From an uncultured Luteimonas sp. (GTDB taxonomy: Bacteria > Pseudomonadota > Gammaproteobacteria > Xanthomonadales > Xanthomonadaceae), in contig CALLKI010000019.1 of NCBI GenBank assembly GCA_938008415.1, forward strand, positions 59,757-123,756: a DNA stretch of 64,000 nt. The letters are read 5' to 3'. Shown here piece after piece: positions 16,435-27,522 of this stretch. Numbering within the stretch: the stretch's first letter is position 1; every line of letters begins with the position of its first letter. The notes beneath the pieces are model-generated. The model had not been told where the DNA came from. It worked only from the letters and a program-made list of their open reading frames with translations, and did no database searches. The position numbers and the translations under genes are program-made.

Positions 16435-17609
16435 GCCGGCGCCAGCGTTCGGATGCGGTGGTCGTGGGCGGCGGCGTGGTCGGCGCCGCCTGCGCGCTGA
16501 TGCTTTCGCGCCTGGGCCTCGACGTGGTGCTGGTCGAGGCCGGCGAGCCCGCCGCCTGGTCGGCGGAACGCCCCGACCTGCGCGTGTACGCCTTCGCCGC
16601 CGACAATGCCGCGCTGCTGGACGCGCTCGGGGCATGGGAGCCGGTCCGCGGCGCGCGCGTGCAGCCGTACCGCCGGATGCACGTCTGGGATGCGGCCGCG
16701 GGCGATCCGCTGGTGTTCGACGCCGATGCCTTCGGGCGCACGGAACTGGGCTGGATCGTCGAGAACGCCCTGCTCGTGGACCGGCTGTGGTCGGAGCTGC
16801 GCCGCGGCCCGGTCGAACTGCGCTGCCCGGCGCGGGTCGAGGCGCTCGAGCGCGAGGACGGCGGCGTGCGCCTGCGCCTGGACGACGGCGGCAGCGTGGC
16901 CGCGCGCGTGGCCATCGCCGCGGACGGCGCGGCGTCCACGCTGCGCCGGCTCGCCGGCATCGCCGTCGGGGGCCACGACTACGGCCAGAGCGGCGTGGTG
17001 TGCTACATCGAAACGGAACGCGGCCACGAATGCACGGCATGGCAGCGCTTCCTGCCCACGGGGCCGCTGGCGGTGCTGCCGTTCGCGGGCGGGCGCAGCT
17101 CGATCGTGTGGACGCTGCCGGAGGACGAGGCCCGCCGCATGCTGGCGCTGGACGACGACGCCTTCTCGCGCGAGCTGACCACCGCCTTCGGCGCGCGCCT
17201 GGGCGGGATGCGCGTGGTGTCGAAGCGCGTCGCCTTCCCGCTGCGCAGGCAGCTGGGCGTGACCCAGTACGCCGGCGGCGTGCTCGTGGTCGGCGATGCC
17301 GCGCACGCGGTGCATCCGCTTGCCGGGCAGGGCGTGAACCTCGGCCTGCGCGACGTCTCCGCGCTGCGCGATGCCATCCTCGCCGCGCGCGCGCGCCGCG
17401 CCGACTGGCATTCGCCGCACCGGCTCGCGCGCTGGGCGCGCCAGCAGCGCAGCAGGAACGCGCTGGCGGCATATGCCTTCGGCGGCATCAACCGGCTGTT
17501 CTCGAACGACAATCTGGCCGCGACGCTGCTGCGCGGGCACCTGCTCGGGCTCGCGGGCCGTCTGCCGCCGGTGCCGCACCTGCTGTGGAGGCGCGCCGCG
17601 GGCCTGTGA
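16431..17609 (+). CDS. ubiI: UbiH/UbiF/VisC family FAD-dependent hydroxylase (probable UbiI)
   Basis: A 392-residue paralogue of UbiH starting within its stop codon, with GGGGAGGAGG just upstream as ribosome-binding site. The motifs VVVGGGVVGAACALMLSRLG, IAADGAASTLRRLAGI and GDAAHAVHPLAGQGVNLGLRD are the three flavoprotein hydroxylase sites. By position next to ubiH it is most likely the C5 hydroxylase UbiI/VisC of ubiquinone synthesis. UbiF or another regiospecific homologue cannot be excluded from sequence. It converges with the DUF808 gene. Confidence 0.85.
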   Translation: MSRRQRSDAVVVGGGVVGAACALMLSRLGLDVVLVEAGEPAAWSAERPDLRVYAFAADNAALLDALGAWEPVRGARVQPYRRMHVWDAAAGDPLVFDADAFGRTELGWIVENALLVDRLWSELRRGPVELRCPARVEALEREDGGVRLRLDDGGSVAARVAIAADGAASTLRRLAGIAVGGHDYGQSGVVCYIETERGHECTAWQRFLPTGPLAVLPFAGGRSSIVWTLPEDEARRMLALDDDAFSRELTTAFGARLGGMRVVSKRVAFPLRRQLGVTQYAGGVLVVGDAAHAVHPLAGQGVNLGLRDVSALRDAILAARARRADWHSPHRLARWARQQRSRNALAAYAFGGINRLFSNDNLAATLLRGHLLGLAGRLPPVPHLLWRRAAGL

Positions 17610-17643
17610 CCCGGCGGGCAGCCTTGCGGATGGCCCTGGCGCT

Positions 17644-18576
17644 TCAGTGCACTGCGGGCCTGCCGCGCAGGCGTCCGGCCAGCCACACCATCGCCACCGC
17701 GAGGCCGCCCGCGGCGACGCCGAGCAGGGCGTTGCCGGCCATCCGCGTCATCGCGCCGAGCACGGCCCCGATGCCCGGGATCGCGGCGGCGCCGGTCGCG
17801 GCGTGGCCGATCCAGCCGTCGATGGCGTGGATGCCGTGGGCGAGGATGCCGCCGCCGACCAGGAACATCGCCGCGGTGCCGGCGATGGCCAGGCCCTTCA
17901 TCAGCCAGGGTGCGGCGCGCAGGATGCCGCGGCCCAGCGCCTTCGGCACCGTGCCGGGCATGCGGCCGAGCGCCAGGCCGGCATCGTCGAGCTTGACGAT
18001 GCCGGCGACCAGGCCGTACACGCCCACGGTCATCAGCAGGGCGACGGCGGCGAGCACGCCGAACCGGACCACGAAGCCCTCGCCGGCGACGGTGCCCAGC
18101 GCGATCACGATGATTTCCGCAGAGAGGATGAAGTCGGTGCGGATCGCGCCGCGGATCTTGCGCTTCTCCAGCGCCAGCAGGTCCACGTTGCCGTCGCGCA
18201 CCGCGGCGACGTGCGCGGCGCGCTCGGCGGCGTCGGCATGCCGGCCGAACAGCTTGTGCCAGACCTTCTCGAAACCCTCGTAGCACAGGTACAGGCCGCC
18301 GAGCATCAGCAGCGGCGTGACCATCCAGGGCAGCAGCGTGCTGATCGCCAGCGCCGACGGCACGAGGATGGCCTTGTTGCGCAGCGAGCCCTTCGCCACC
18401 GCCCAGACCACGGGCAGCTCGCGGTCGGCGCGCACGCCGCCGACCTGCTCGGCGTTGAGCGCGAGGTCGTCGCCGAGCACGCCGGCGGTCTTCCTGGTCG
18501 CGACCTTGGTCATCGCCGCCACGTCGTCGAGCACGCTGGCGATGTCGTCGAGCAGGACGAGCAGGCTGGAGGCCAT
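17644..18576 (-). CDS. DUF808 family inner membrane protein (YedI-like)
   Basis: A 310-residue membrane protein beginning SSLLVLLDDIASVLDDVAAM and continuing AVTKVATRKTAGVLGDDLAL-like sequence, the signature of DUF808 (YedI of E. coli). Hydrophobic segments are in the middle and C-terminal thirds, rich in Gly and Ala. IRGAIRTDFILSAEIIVIALG is a conserved amphipathic block. No biochemical function is established for the family. The gene is monocistronic on the minus strand. Confidence 0.9.
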   Translation of the reverse strand: MASSLLVLLDDIASVLDDVAAMTKVATRKTAGVLGDDLALNAEQVGGVRADRELPVVWAVAKGSLRNKAILVPSALAISTLLPWMVTPLLMLGGLYLCYEGFEKVWHKLFGRHADAAERAAHVAAVRDGNVDLLALEKRKIRGAIRTDFILSAEIIVIALGTVAGEGFVVRFGVLAAVALLMTVGVYGLVAGIVKLDDAGLALGRMPGTVPKALGRGILRAAPWLMKGLAIAGTAAMFLVGGGILAHGIHAIDGWIGHAATGAAAIPGIGAVLGAMTRMAGNALLGVAAGGLAVAMVWLAGRLRGRPAVH

Positions 18577-18619
18577 GGGCGGTTCCGGCGGATGGTCGTG
18601 CGGGATTATGCCCGTCGCG

Positions 18620-18964
18620 TCACGCCCAGCGGGCGAGGGCGAAGGCCGCGAGCGCGAACGCCAGCGCCGCGGCCGTGCACGCGGCCACCGCCAGCCGCGT
18701 GGCCACGGCCAGTTGCCGTTCCGCGCGCTGCGCGGCCAGCTGCAGGGCGTCGACCGTCTTCTGCATGTCGCTGGCCAGCTTGGCGATGGCGTCGGCGTTC
18801 TGGCCGGCGGCGTTCTGCAGTTCCACGATCTGGGTGTCCACCAGCTCGAGGCGGCGTTGCAGGCTGTCGTCCGGCGCCGGTGGCCTGCGCGTGAACATCG
18901 GCCGCGCCAGGCGGATGATCTCGGGCAGGTAGGGGGCGACTGCGCTGAACCAGTTGGCGGCCAT
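18620..18964 (-). CDS. small coiled-coil protein with C-terminal membrane anchor
   Basis: A 114-residue protein starting MAANWFSAVAPYLPEIIRLA, 8 bp after the rlmM stop, so probably co-transcribed with it. Residues about 35-90 are a long charged helix (LQRRLELVDTQIVELQNAAG and on) likely to form a coiled coil. The C-terminal 22 residues are a hydrophobic Ala/Leu/Phe helix ending ALARWA. The layout resembles tail-anchored proteins. I do not recognise a family function. Confidence 0.72.
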   Translation of the reverse strand: MAANWFSAVAPYLPEIIRLARPMFTRRPPAPDDSLQRRLELVDTQIVELQNAAGQNADAIAKLASDMQKTVDALQLAAQRAERQLAVATRLAVAACTAAALAFALAAFALARWA

Positions 18965-18972
18965 GGCGATCC

Positions 18973-20046
18973 TCAGGCGGGCGGGTGGGCGAGGACGGTG
19001 ACCTCCTCGCGGTCGTGGTAGAGCTGGCGCGCGCGCGTGGCGAGCGGCACGCCGGCGGTTTCGAGGAACAGGTCCAGGCACAGCCGGGTTTCCTGCCAGC
19101 GTTTCTTCATCGGCAGCTTGAGGTTGAAGATCGCGCGGCGGCACCAGCCCTCGCGGAACCATTCGCCCATGCGCCGGGCCACCCGGGACGGCTGTTCGAC
19201 CATGTCGCAGACCAGCCAGTCCAGCGTCCGCCGCGGGCGCCACAGGAAGCCGTCGGCGCGCTGGTGGTCGACCAGGCCGGTGTCGATTACCTGGCGGCGC
19301 ATCGGGCCGTTGTCGATCGCGGCCACGTACACGCCGCGGCGCGCCAGCACCCACGACCAGCCCCCGGGCGCGGCGCCGAGGTCGGCGGCGGTCATCCCGG
19401 CGCGAAGCCAGCTGGCGCGTTGCGCATCGTCGAGCAGGACCAGGAACGCTTCCTCAAGCTTCAGCGCCGAGCGCGAGGGGGCGTCGGCGTGCAGCTTCAG
19501 CCGCGGGATGCCCAGCGGCCACGGCGACGAGTCTCCCGGCATGCCGCGGGCGAGGAAGGCGTGGTCGCCGGCGGTGAAGCAGACGTGCAGGCGCGGCAAC
19601 AGCGGATCCGGCGACGTGGCGAGCAGGCCGTGCCGGCGCAGGGCCGGGCGCAGCGCGTTGGCGAAGCTGCGCGCCAGTCCCGACAGCGGCTTGCCGGCTT
19701 CGGAATCCGGGTGCTCGACCACCAGCCCGCCGTACGGCGGGTCCCGCAAGGCCCCGCCTCCGGTGGCAGACAGCGCTTCGAGCATCGGCGTGATCCTGTC
19801 CTTCGGGTCGAGCCCGCGCAGCTCGGCGAGCAGTTCCAGCTTCTGCCGCGCGAACACCAGCGCGTCGAACGGAAGGGCACGGCAGAGCGCTTCGCCGTCG
19901 TGGGACAGGAACTCGACGAAGCCGCTGTCGCGCTGTGCGCGGGCGTGGCCGGCGACCCCTGCCGCGGCGGCGCGTTCGGTCAGTTCCGCGGCGAGGTCGG
20001 ACTCGAAGCCGGCCCGGCAGTAGCAGAGCAGTCCGTTCGCAGGCAT
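18973..20046 (-). CDS. rlmM: 23S rRNA (cytidine(2498)-2'-O)-methyltransferase
   Basis: A 357-residue RlmM (YgdE). The N-terminal THUMP-like part starts MPANGLLCYCRAGFESDLAAEL, as in the family. The Rossmann methyltransferase domain has the SAM motif MTAADLGAAPGGWSWVLARRG near residue 215 and VAAIDNGPM after it. LDWLVCDMVEQPSRVA and NLKLPMKKRW carry the remaining catalytic-core blocks. It methylates C2498 of 23S rRNA in the peptidyl transferase region. Confidence 0.95.
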   Translation of the reverse strand: MPANGLLCYCRAGFESDLAAELTERAAAAGVAGHARAQRDSGFVEFLSHDGEALCRALPFDALVFARQKLELLAELRGLDPKDRITPMLEALSATGGGALRDPPYGGLVVEHPDSEAGKPLSGLARSFANALRPALRRHGLLATSPDPLLPRLHVCFTAGDHAFLARGMPGDSSPWPLGIPRLKLHADAPSRSALKLEEAFLVLLDDAQRASWLRAGMTAADLGAAPGGWSWVLARRGVYVAAIDNGPMRRQVIDTGLVDHQRADGFLWRPRRTLDWLVCDMVEQPSRVARRMGEWFREGWCRRAIFNLKLPMKKRWQETRLCLDLFLETAGVPLATRARQLYHDREEVTVLAHPPA

Positions 20047-20076
20047 CGTGGCATCGTCGGAGGTGGCGCGGGGCGA

Positions 20077-20655
20077 TCAGTAGCGCGTGCCGTCCATCTC
20101 GCCGTAGGCGCGCAGGACCTCACGGGCGGCGTCGCGGTGGATGTCGCGCACCACGGCGATGCCGCGGCGTTCCAGCTCGCCGGTCCAGTCCGCGGGCAGC
20201 GGACCTTCGTCGAACCCGGCGAGCGTTTCCACGTCCTCGCTGCGCGCGCCGATCAGCAGGCGGTCGATGCCGGCCCAGACCGTGGCGCCGTAGCACTGGC
20301 AGCACGGCTGCGCCGAGGTCGCCAGTGTGTAGGGGCCGACGTGGGTGCCATCGGCGTCGCGGTTGAGGCGAGGCCGCTGCAGGCGCTGCTGGGCGAGCAT
20401 GCAGGCCATGGTCTCGGCGTGCGCGACCGAGCAGTTCTGTGGCAGCACGCGGTTGACGCCGGCCGCGACCACGCGGTCGTCCGGGCCGAACACCACCGCG
20501 CCGAACGGGCCGCCGCTGCGTGCCAGCACGTTGCGGCGGGACAGTTCGACCGCGAGGGCCACCTTGTCCTCGTCGCTGGTGTAGACGATCGTCGGATCGA
20601 TGACCTCGTGCACCCAGGCAGGAAGGGTGAGGTGCACCTGTGCGTACAGCATCAT
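20077..20655 (-). CDS. nucleoside/nucleobase deaminase (guanine deaminase-like)
   Basis: A 192-residue cytidine-deaminase-fold protein. The zinc site is His79-Ala80-Glu81 (VAHAETMACM) with Cys118 and Cys121 (SAQPCCQCYG). GGPFGAVVFGPDDRVVAAGVN is the substrate-loop block. The long C-terminal tail (DIHRDAAREVLRAYGEMDGTRY) resembles guanine deaminase-type and related plant-like deaminases. The start overlaps the stop of the Cys-rich lipoprotein. Guanine, cytosine or a modified base are all possible substrates. Confidence 0.87.
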   Translation of the reverse strand: MMLYAQVHLTLPAWVHEVIDPTIVYTSDEDKVALAVELSRRNVLARSGGPFGAVVFGPDDRVVAAGVNRVLPQNCSVAHAETMACMLAQQRLQRPRLNRDADGTHVGPYTLATSAQPCCQCYGATVWAGIDRLLIGARSEDVETLAGFDEGPLPADWTGELERRGIAVVRDIHRDAAREVLRAYGEMDGTRY

Positions 20656-21008
20656 CGCTCGTCCCCCCTCAGCGGGCCGGTCACGGCCCGGCATTGTCCT
20701 TCCACGCAGTCGCAGGCCTGGATGTCCGGGAAGCCGCAGACCGAACTGGTGCCCGTGCGCGCGCACTCGGCGCGCACCGCCTCCGGGTCGACCCGGCTGT
20801 TGCGGTTCACGCAGGCGGGATAGTACCCGCAGCAGTTGCCGACGTTCTTCACCTCGCAGTCGTCGGCGACCCGGCAGGACAGGTCGGGCGCGGCCGGCCC
20901 TGCCGCGACGCCTGGCGGTGGGGCGGCAGGGGGCGGCTCCGGCGCCGCGCAGGCGGCCAGCGCCAGCAGGGATGCGAGCAGCGTCGCGATGTGGGCGGCG
21001 CGTGGCAT
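20652..21008 (-). CDS. cysteine-rich lipoprotein of unknown function
   Basis: A 118-residue protein with a lipoprotein signal (LLASLLALAACAAP) followed by a Pro/Ala linker and a compact C-terminal domain holding ten cysteines (DLSCRVADDCEVKNVGNCCG, then YYPACVN, AECARTG, SSVCGF, ACDCVEGQC). The even number and spacing suggest five disulfides, so it should fold outside the cytoplasm. It lies between glnS (6 bp upstream) and the deaminase (overlapping), and may be translated from the glnS transcript. No function is evident. Confidence 0.75.
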   Translation of the reverse strand: MPRAAHIATLLASLLALAACAAPEPPPAAPPPGVAAGPAAPDLSCRVADDCEVKNVGNCCGYYPACVNRNSRVDPEAVRAECARTGTSSVCGFPDIQACDCVEGQCRAVTGPLRGDER

Positions 21009-21014
21009 GGAGGG

Positions 21015-22790
<1,776 letters not shown>

Positions 22791-23057
22791 TCTGGGGGGA
22801 GGAACCGACGGAAAAATACCAGTTTATCCGAGCCCCAAGGCCTGGCCGGGCAAGTGGCCGCCGGAGCGGGCGATTTTCCGTATCCGTGATGTTGGTTCTT
22901 CTTTTCTGGCACGGATCTTGCTGGTACAAGGTGGCTCAATACGGGCCCGGATGGACCGGGGCCGGGCCGCCGGGGATCACGACACGACAGGGGGGAAGGT
23001 CTGAACGCGTTCCGTCCATCCGAGGCCGGGAGGCACGAGAGGCTGCTCGCCACGTGC

Positions 23058-25202
23058 ATGGCGCTGCTGCTGTCGCTGTGCGCGGTGGCGGTGACCGGCG
23101 CCGTGCCGGATTTTCCCGGCCGGCCGGGCGTGGCTGTCCTGTCCGGCGGGGCCGGGCAGGATGGTCCGGCCGCGGGGAAGGCGCTGCTGCTGGGTGGCGG
23201 CCGTGACAGCCGCGCCCAGGTGCGGCTGCGGGTGTCGCTGCCGCCGGCGCCGGAGGATGGCGGGCGCTGGGTCCTGTGGATGCCGCGGGATCCGGTCGGG
23301 CGCATCGAACTGGATGGCGGTGACTGGCGCGGCGGCCCGCTGGGGTTCTACACGCCCGCGCCGGAGGAAGGCCTGCTGCCGGTGGGATTCATGTTCCCGC
23401 TGCCCACGGACTGGCAGGGGGAGCGCGAACTGCGGCTGGAGGTCGACAGCAGGGTGCGCACCGCCCTGGTGCCCAGGCTGCTGACGGAAACGCAGGCCAT
23501 GCGCCTGGAGCAGTACGGCACCGCGGTCGTGGCGATGGTCTACGCCTCGCTGTTCACCCTGGCGCTGCTGGCGCTGGCGCTGTACTCGGCCGCGCGCGAC
23601 CGCATGTTCCTGGCGTTCTGTTCGTTCTCGGTGCTGACGCTGCTGACCATGGCGGCGTTCAACGGCCACCTGTACAGCGTGCCCGGGCTGCGCGCCTTCG
23701 CGCTGTGGGGCGACATGGGGCTGTGGGCCTTGGCGATGCTGTATGCCGTGGCATGGCTGCAGATGCTGGTGCAGTACGTCGGCCTGGCCGGGGTCGCGGC
23801 CCGGGCCAGACGGGTCGTGGACGCCTATTGCGTCGTCCTGGTCGCGCTGGCGGCGCTGTGCCTGCTCGACATCGCGCCGCTGGCGCCGTGGATGCAGCCG
23901 GTCGCGACCTCGGCCTGGGCGCTGTCGGTGGTCGCGGGGCTCGGGATACTGGTCGACGCCGGCCGCAGGCGCGTGTCGATGGCGTGGACGCTGGCACTGA
24001 TGTCGCTGCTGACCTTCGCCGGGGCCGTGCTGATGGAGCTGTCGGCGCGCGGCCGGATCCAGGACATGCTCGCGGTCCGGCACGGCTACCAGGTCTGCAT
24101 CGTGGTCAGTGTCGCCCTCCTGGCCGTCGGCCTGGTCGGGCGGATCAGCGAATACCGCTACCAGCGCGACCGGGAACTGCTCGCCAGGGCCGATACCGAA
24201 CGGCGCATGCAGTGCGAGGCGGCCCGCTCCAACCTCACCGCGGAACTGCAGACCGAGTTGCGTTCGCTGGCCGCCGGTGACGTCGTGTGGACCGCCTTCC
24301 GGCTGCTGCTCGACCACATCGTCCGCGTGATTCCAGTGGAGACGGCGGCCGTGGTCGTGCGTGGCTACCACGGGCAGGACCTCCTCGTGGCCGAGCCGAT
24401 GGCGGCCAAGGCCCCGCTGCAGGAACAGGCCGAGCGGCGCCAGCTCGTGCTCAAGCGGCAGTGCGCCAACGGCATCCCGCTGCAGCAGCCCGTGATCCCG
24501 CAGGACGTGCAGGCGGTGGTGGGCACCGAGGCGGTGGTGCCGCTGCGGGTCCGGTCGCCGGCCTGGGGTGGCCTGCTCCTGTACCGCAAGGGCGCGGACG
24601 GATTCAGCACCGAGGAGATCGCGCTGGCGGGGGAACTGGCACGGTTGACGCTGATCCAGGTGGACCAGGCGATCGCGGCGATCCAGCTCCGCCGGTCGGC
24701 CGAGGTGGACGCGCTGACCGGCTGCTTCAACCGGCGCACCATCGACCAGTGGCTGCAGCGCGCGTTCAACGAGGCCGAGCGCGACGGCCAGCCGGTGTCG
24801 GTGCTGTTCATCGACCTGGACCACTTCAAGCCGATCAACGACCGGTACGGGCATGCATGCGGCGACTACTGCCTGCGCAACGTCGCTTCCGCGTTGCGTG
24901 GCGCGCTGCCGGAGGGCGACCTGCTCGGGCGCTATGGCGGAGAGGAGTTCATTGCCGTGCTGCCCGGCCGCGGCGGCGCGGCGGCACGGGTGATCGCCGA
25001 ACAGTTGCGCGCGGCGGTCCATGACATGCGGCTCGAGTGGTCGGGGCAGCCCCTGGAGTTGACGGTGAGCGTCGGCGTGGCCACGCGTCGCGACGGCGAG
25101 GACACCCCGGCGACCACGCTGGAGCGCGCCGACAAGGCGCTGTACGCGGCCAAGCGCCAGGGCCGCAACCGCGTGCAGGTGGCGCCCGCGGTCTTCAGTT
25201 GA
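23058..25202 (+). CDS. membrane diguanylate cyclase: 7TM sensor, GAF-like and GGDEF domains
   Basis: A 714-residue protein, or 733 if translation begins at an in-frame CTG at 23001. Order: signal segment, periplasmic 7TMR-DISM extracellular-type domain (to about 150), seven membrane helices (150-370), coiled linker, a GAF-like segment (about 400-550) and a C-terminal GGDEF domain. The active site GRYGGEEFIAVLPG is intact and ALTGCFNRRTID precedes it, so it should make cyclic di-GMP. The RxxD inhibitory site five residues before GGEEF is absent. The ATG lacks a Shine-Dalgarno. Confidence 0.93.
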   Translation: MALLLSLCAVAVTGAVPDFPGRPGVAVLSGGAGQDGPAAGKALLLGGGRDSRAQVRLRVSLPPAPEDGGRWVLWMPRDPVGRIELDGGDWRGGPLGFYTPAPEEGLLPVGFMFPLPTDWQGERELRLEVDSRVRTALVPRLLTETQAMRLEQYGTAVVAMVYASLFTLALLALALYSAARDRMFLAFCSFSVLTLLTMAAFNGHLYSVPGLRAFALWGDMGLWALAMLYAVAWLQMLVQYVGLAGVAARARRVVDAYCVVLVALAALCLLDIAPLAPWMQPVATSAWALSVVAGLGILVDAGRRRVSMAWTLALMSLLTFAGAVLMELSARGRIQDMLAVRHGYQVCIVVSVALLAVGLVGRISEYRYQRDRELLARADTERRMQCEAARSNLTAELQTELRSLAAGDVVWTAFRLLLDHIVRVIPVETAAVVVRGYHGQDLLVAEPMAAKAPLQEQAERRQLVLKRQCANGIPLQQPVIPQDVQAVVGTEAVVPLRVRSPAWGGLLLYRKGADGFSTEEIALAGELARLTLIQVDQAIAAIQLRRSAEVDALTGCFNRRTIDQWLQRAFNEAERDGQPVSVLFIDLDHFKPINDRYGHACGDYCLRNVASALRGALPEGDLLGRYGGEEFIAVLPGRGGAAARVIAEQLRAAVHDMRLEWSGQPLELTVSVGVATRRDGEDTPATTLERADKALYAAKRQGRNRVQVAPAVFS

Positions 25203-25265
25203 AGGCGCGTTGCCGCGCGCGGTGGCGCGGCCGGATAATCGCGCTTTCTCCCACCGGTCGCAGAC

Positions 25266-26195
25266 ATGTCCGTTCCCCGGTCCGAGCCACGCGCGCTGGC
25301 GTGGATGCTGCTGGGCGCCGCGTTGATCGGCACCAACGGCCTGATGGTGCGCTGGGCGGGAACGCCGCCCACGGTCTCCGCGTTCTGGCGGATGGCGTTC
25401 GGCGGGGTGATGCTGCTCGTGTTCGTGCTGGCCACCGGGCAATGGCGGCCGCTGCCGCGCCGGGTCTGGCTGTGGGCGCTGCTGCCCGCAGCCGCCTTCG
25501 CCACGGACCTGTGGCTCTGGCACCGCAGCATCCTCCTGGTCGGGCCCGGCCTTGCGACGCTGCTGGCGAACGCGCAGGTGTTCTTCATGGCGCTGGCGGG
25601 CGCGCTCTTCTTCCACGAGCGCATCGGCCCGCGTTTCCTCGCCGGCATCGTGCTGGCCTTCCTCGGGCTGTGGCTGCTGCTCGGCGGCAACTGGGCCTCG
25701 CTGCCCGAGGGCTACCGCTGGGGCGTGTGGCTGGGCCTGGCCACCGGCCTGTCGTATGCGGTCTACAACATCGGCCTCAAGCGCGCGCAGCGCGAGGCGT
25801 TCGATGCCGTGTCCGCCGGTGGCGGGACGGCGCCGATCGCGCAGGTGCTGGCCCTGGTCTCGCTGGGCAGCGCGGTGCCGCTCGGCCTGGCGGGCCTGGC
25901 CGAGGGCGTGTCCTTCGCGATCCCGGGCTGGCAGCCGCTGCTGGCGCTGCTGGTGCTGGCCGGGGCAGGGCACTGCCTGAGCTGGGCGCTGATCTCGCGG
26001 GCGATGGCGCACCTGGGCGTGGCGATGGTGGGCCTGCTGCTGCTGCTCCAGCCGATCGTCGCGTTCCTGCTCGACGTGCTGCTGCTCGACCGCGCCACCA
26101 GCGGGCGCGAGTGGTGGGGCCTTGCGTTCAGCCTGGCCGGGATCTTCCTTGCGAGCCTGAAGGGCCGGAGCCGGTTGCCGGAACAGCCCGTGTGA
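25266..26195 (+). CDS. EamA family (drug/metabolite) transporter
   Basis: A 309-residue permease with ten hydrophobic helices in two EamA repeats (roughly residues 12-145 and 160-295). [20 protein letters not shown] opens repeat one. Helix 10 ends with [19 protein letters not shown]. The family exports amino acids or metabolites; the substrate cannot be read here. A GATAAT hexamer about 30 bp before the ATG is a plausible -10. It follows the diguanylate cyclase by 63 bp. Confidence 0.9.
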   Translation: MSVPRSEPRALAWMLLGAALIGTNGLMVRWAGTPPTVSAFWRMAFGGVMLLVFVLATGQWRPLPRRVWLWALLPAAAFATDLWLWHRSILLVGPGLATLLANAQVFFMALAGALFFHERIGPRFLAGIVLAFLGLWLLLGGNWASLPEGYRWGVWLGLATGLSYAVYNIGLKRAQREAFDAVSAGGGTAPIAQVLALVSLGSAVPLGLAGLAEGVSFAIPGWQPLLALLVLAGAGHCLSWALISRAMAHLGVAMVGLLLLLQPIVAFLLDVLLLDRATSGREWWGLAFSLAGIFLASLKGRSRLPEQPV

Positions 26196-26259
26196 CGGCG
26201 CCTTGAAGTGGCCGCGCCCGGCCCGCAGATCTTGCGGGAACACCGCGCGGAGGCACGGC

Positions 26260-26919
<660 letters not shown>

Positions 26920-26968
26920 GGAGGGGAGGGAGCCGGCAGGTTCCGTGCGGCCGGCCGGGCGTCCCGGC

Positions 26969-27376
26969 TCAGTCCCGGGGATGCTGGACGCCGGTGACGC
27001 GCAGGCGGAGCCTGCGGCCCCCCGGGGCATCCCAGTCGATGCTCTGCCCGACCGACAGGCCAAGCAGGGCGCTGCCGACGGGGGCCAGCACGGAAACCCT
27101 GCCGGCGTCGGCATCCGCCTCGTGCGGATAGACGAGGGTCAGCGAGTGGCGCTCGCCGCTGGCTTCATCCACGCATTCCACGCGCGAATGCATGCCCACC
27201 ACGTCCGCGGGCAGGTCGGCGTCGTCGACGATCTCGGCCCGCGCCAGCTCGGCCATCAGCGATTCGGCCGCGGGGTTGTTCTGCCACTGCGGGGATTCCA
27301 GGATCGCCTCGAGGCGGGTGGCGTCGCGGCTGGAGATGACGATCGAGGGCGGCAGGCCACTTGGGTTGTTGCTCAT
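26969..27376 (-). CDS. rnk: Rnk-like nucleoside diphosphate kinase regulator (GreA/GreB C-terminal fold)
   Basis: A 135-residue protein starting PPSIVISSRDATRLEAIL, the Rnk N-terminal helix, with a C-terminal GreA/GreB-type FKBP-like domain (SRVECVDEASGERHSLTLVY and RVSVLAPVGSALLGLSVGQ). Rnk binds RNA polymerase in the Gre-factor manner and influences nucleotide pools. It lies downstream of oxyR on the same strand but past the terminator at 27431-27462, so it should have its own promoter. Confidence 0.88.
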   Translation of the reverse strand: MSNNPSGLPPSIVISSRDATRLEAILESPQWQNNPAAESLMAELARAEIVDDADLPADVVGMHSRVECVDEASGERHSLTLVYPHEADADAGRVSVLAPVGSALLGLSVGQSIDWDAPGGRRLRLRVTGVQHPRD

Positions 27377-27430
27377 CGGTGTCTTCCTTTACTGGCTTTA
27401 CTGGTCCGGCGGCAGGCCGGAGGCACGAAG

Positions 27431-27462
27431 AAAAACGGGCGACACGTCCGGCGCGTCGCCCG
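27431..27462 (-). terminator. intrinsic terminator of the ahpC-ahpF-oxyR operon
   Basis: Read on the minus strand, CGGGCGAC (27462-27455) pairs with GTCGCCCG (27443-27436), an 8-bp GC stem with an 11-base loop that can add two more pairs. Five T residues follow at once (27435-27431). It begins 60 bases after the oxyR stop and separates oxyR from rnk. Confidence 0.78.
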
Positions 27463-27522
27463 CTTGGTCCCGATACCGTATCGCCCCGGGGCGGCGTGTT
27501 CAAGCGCCCGCGGGCAAGCCGT

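Noticed and set aside
15115..17472. A 785-codon minus-strand frame opposite ubiH and ubiI
   Set aside because: Low-complexity Arg/Ala/His protein antisense to two well-supported flavoprotein genes.
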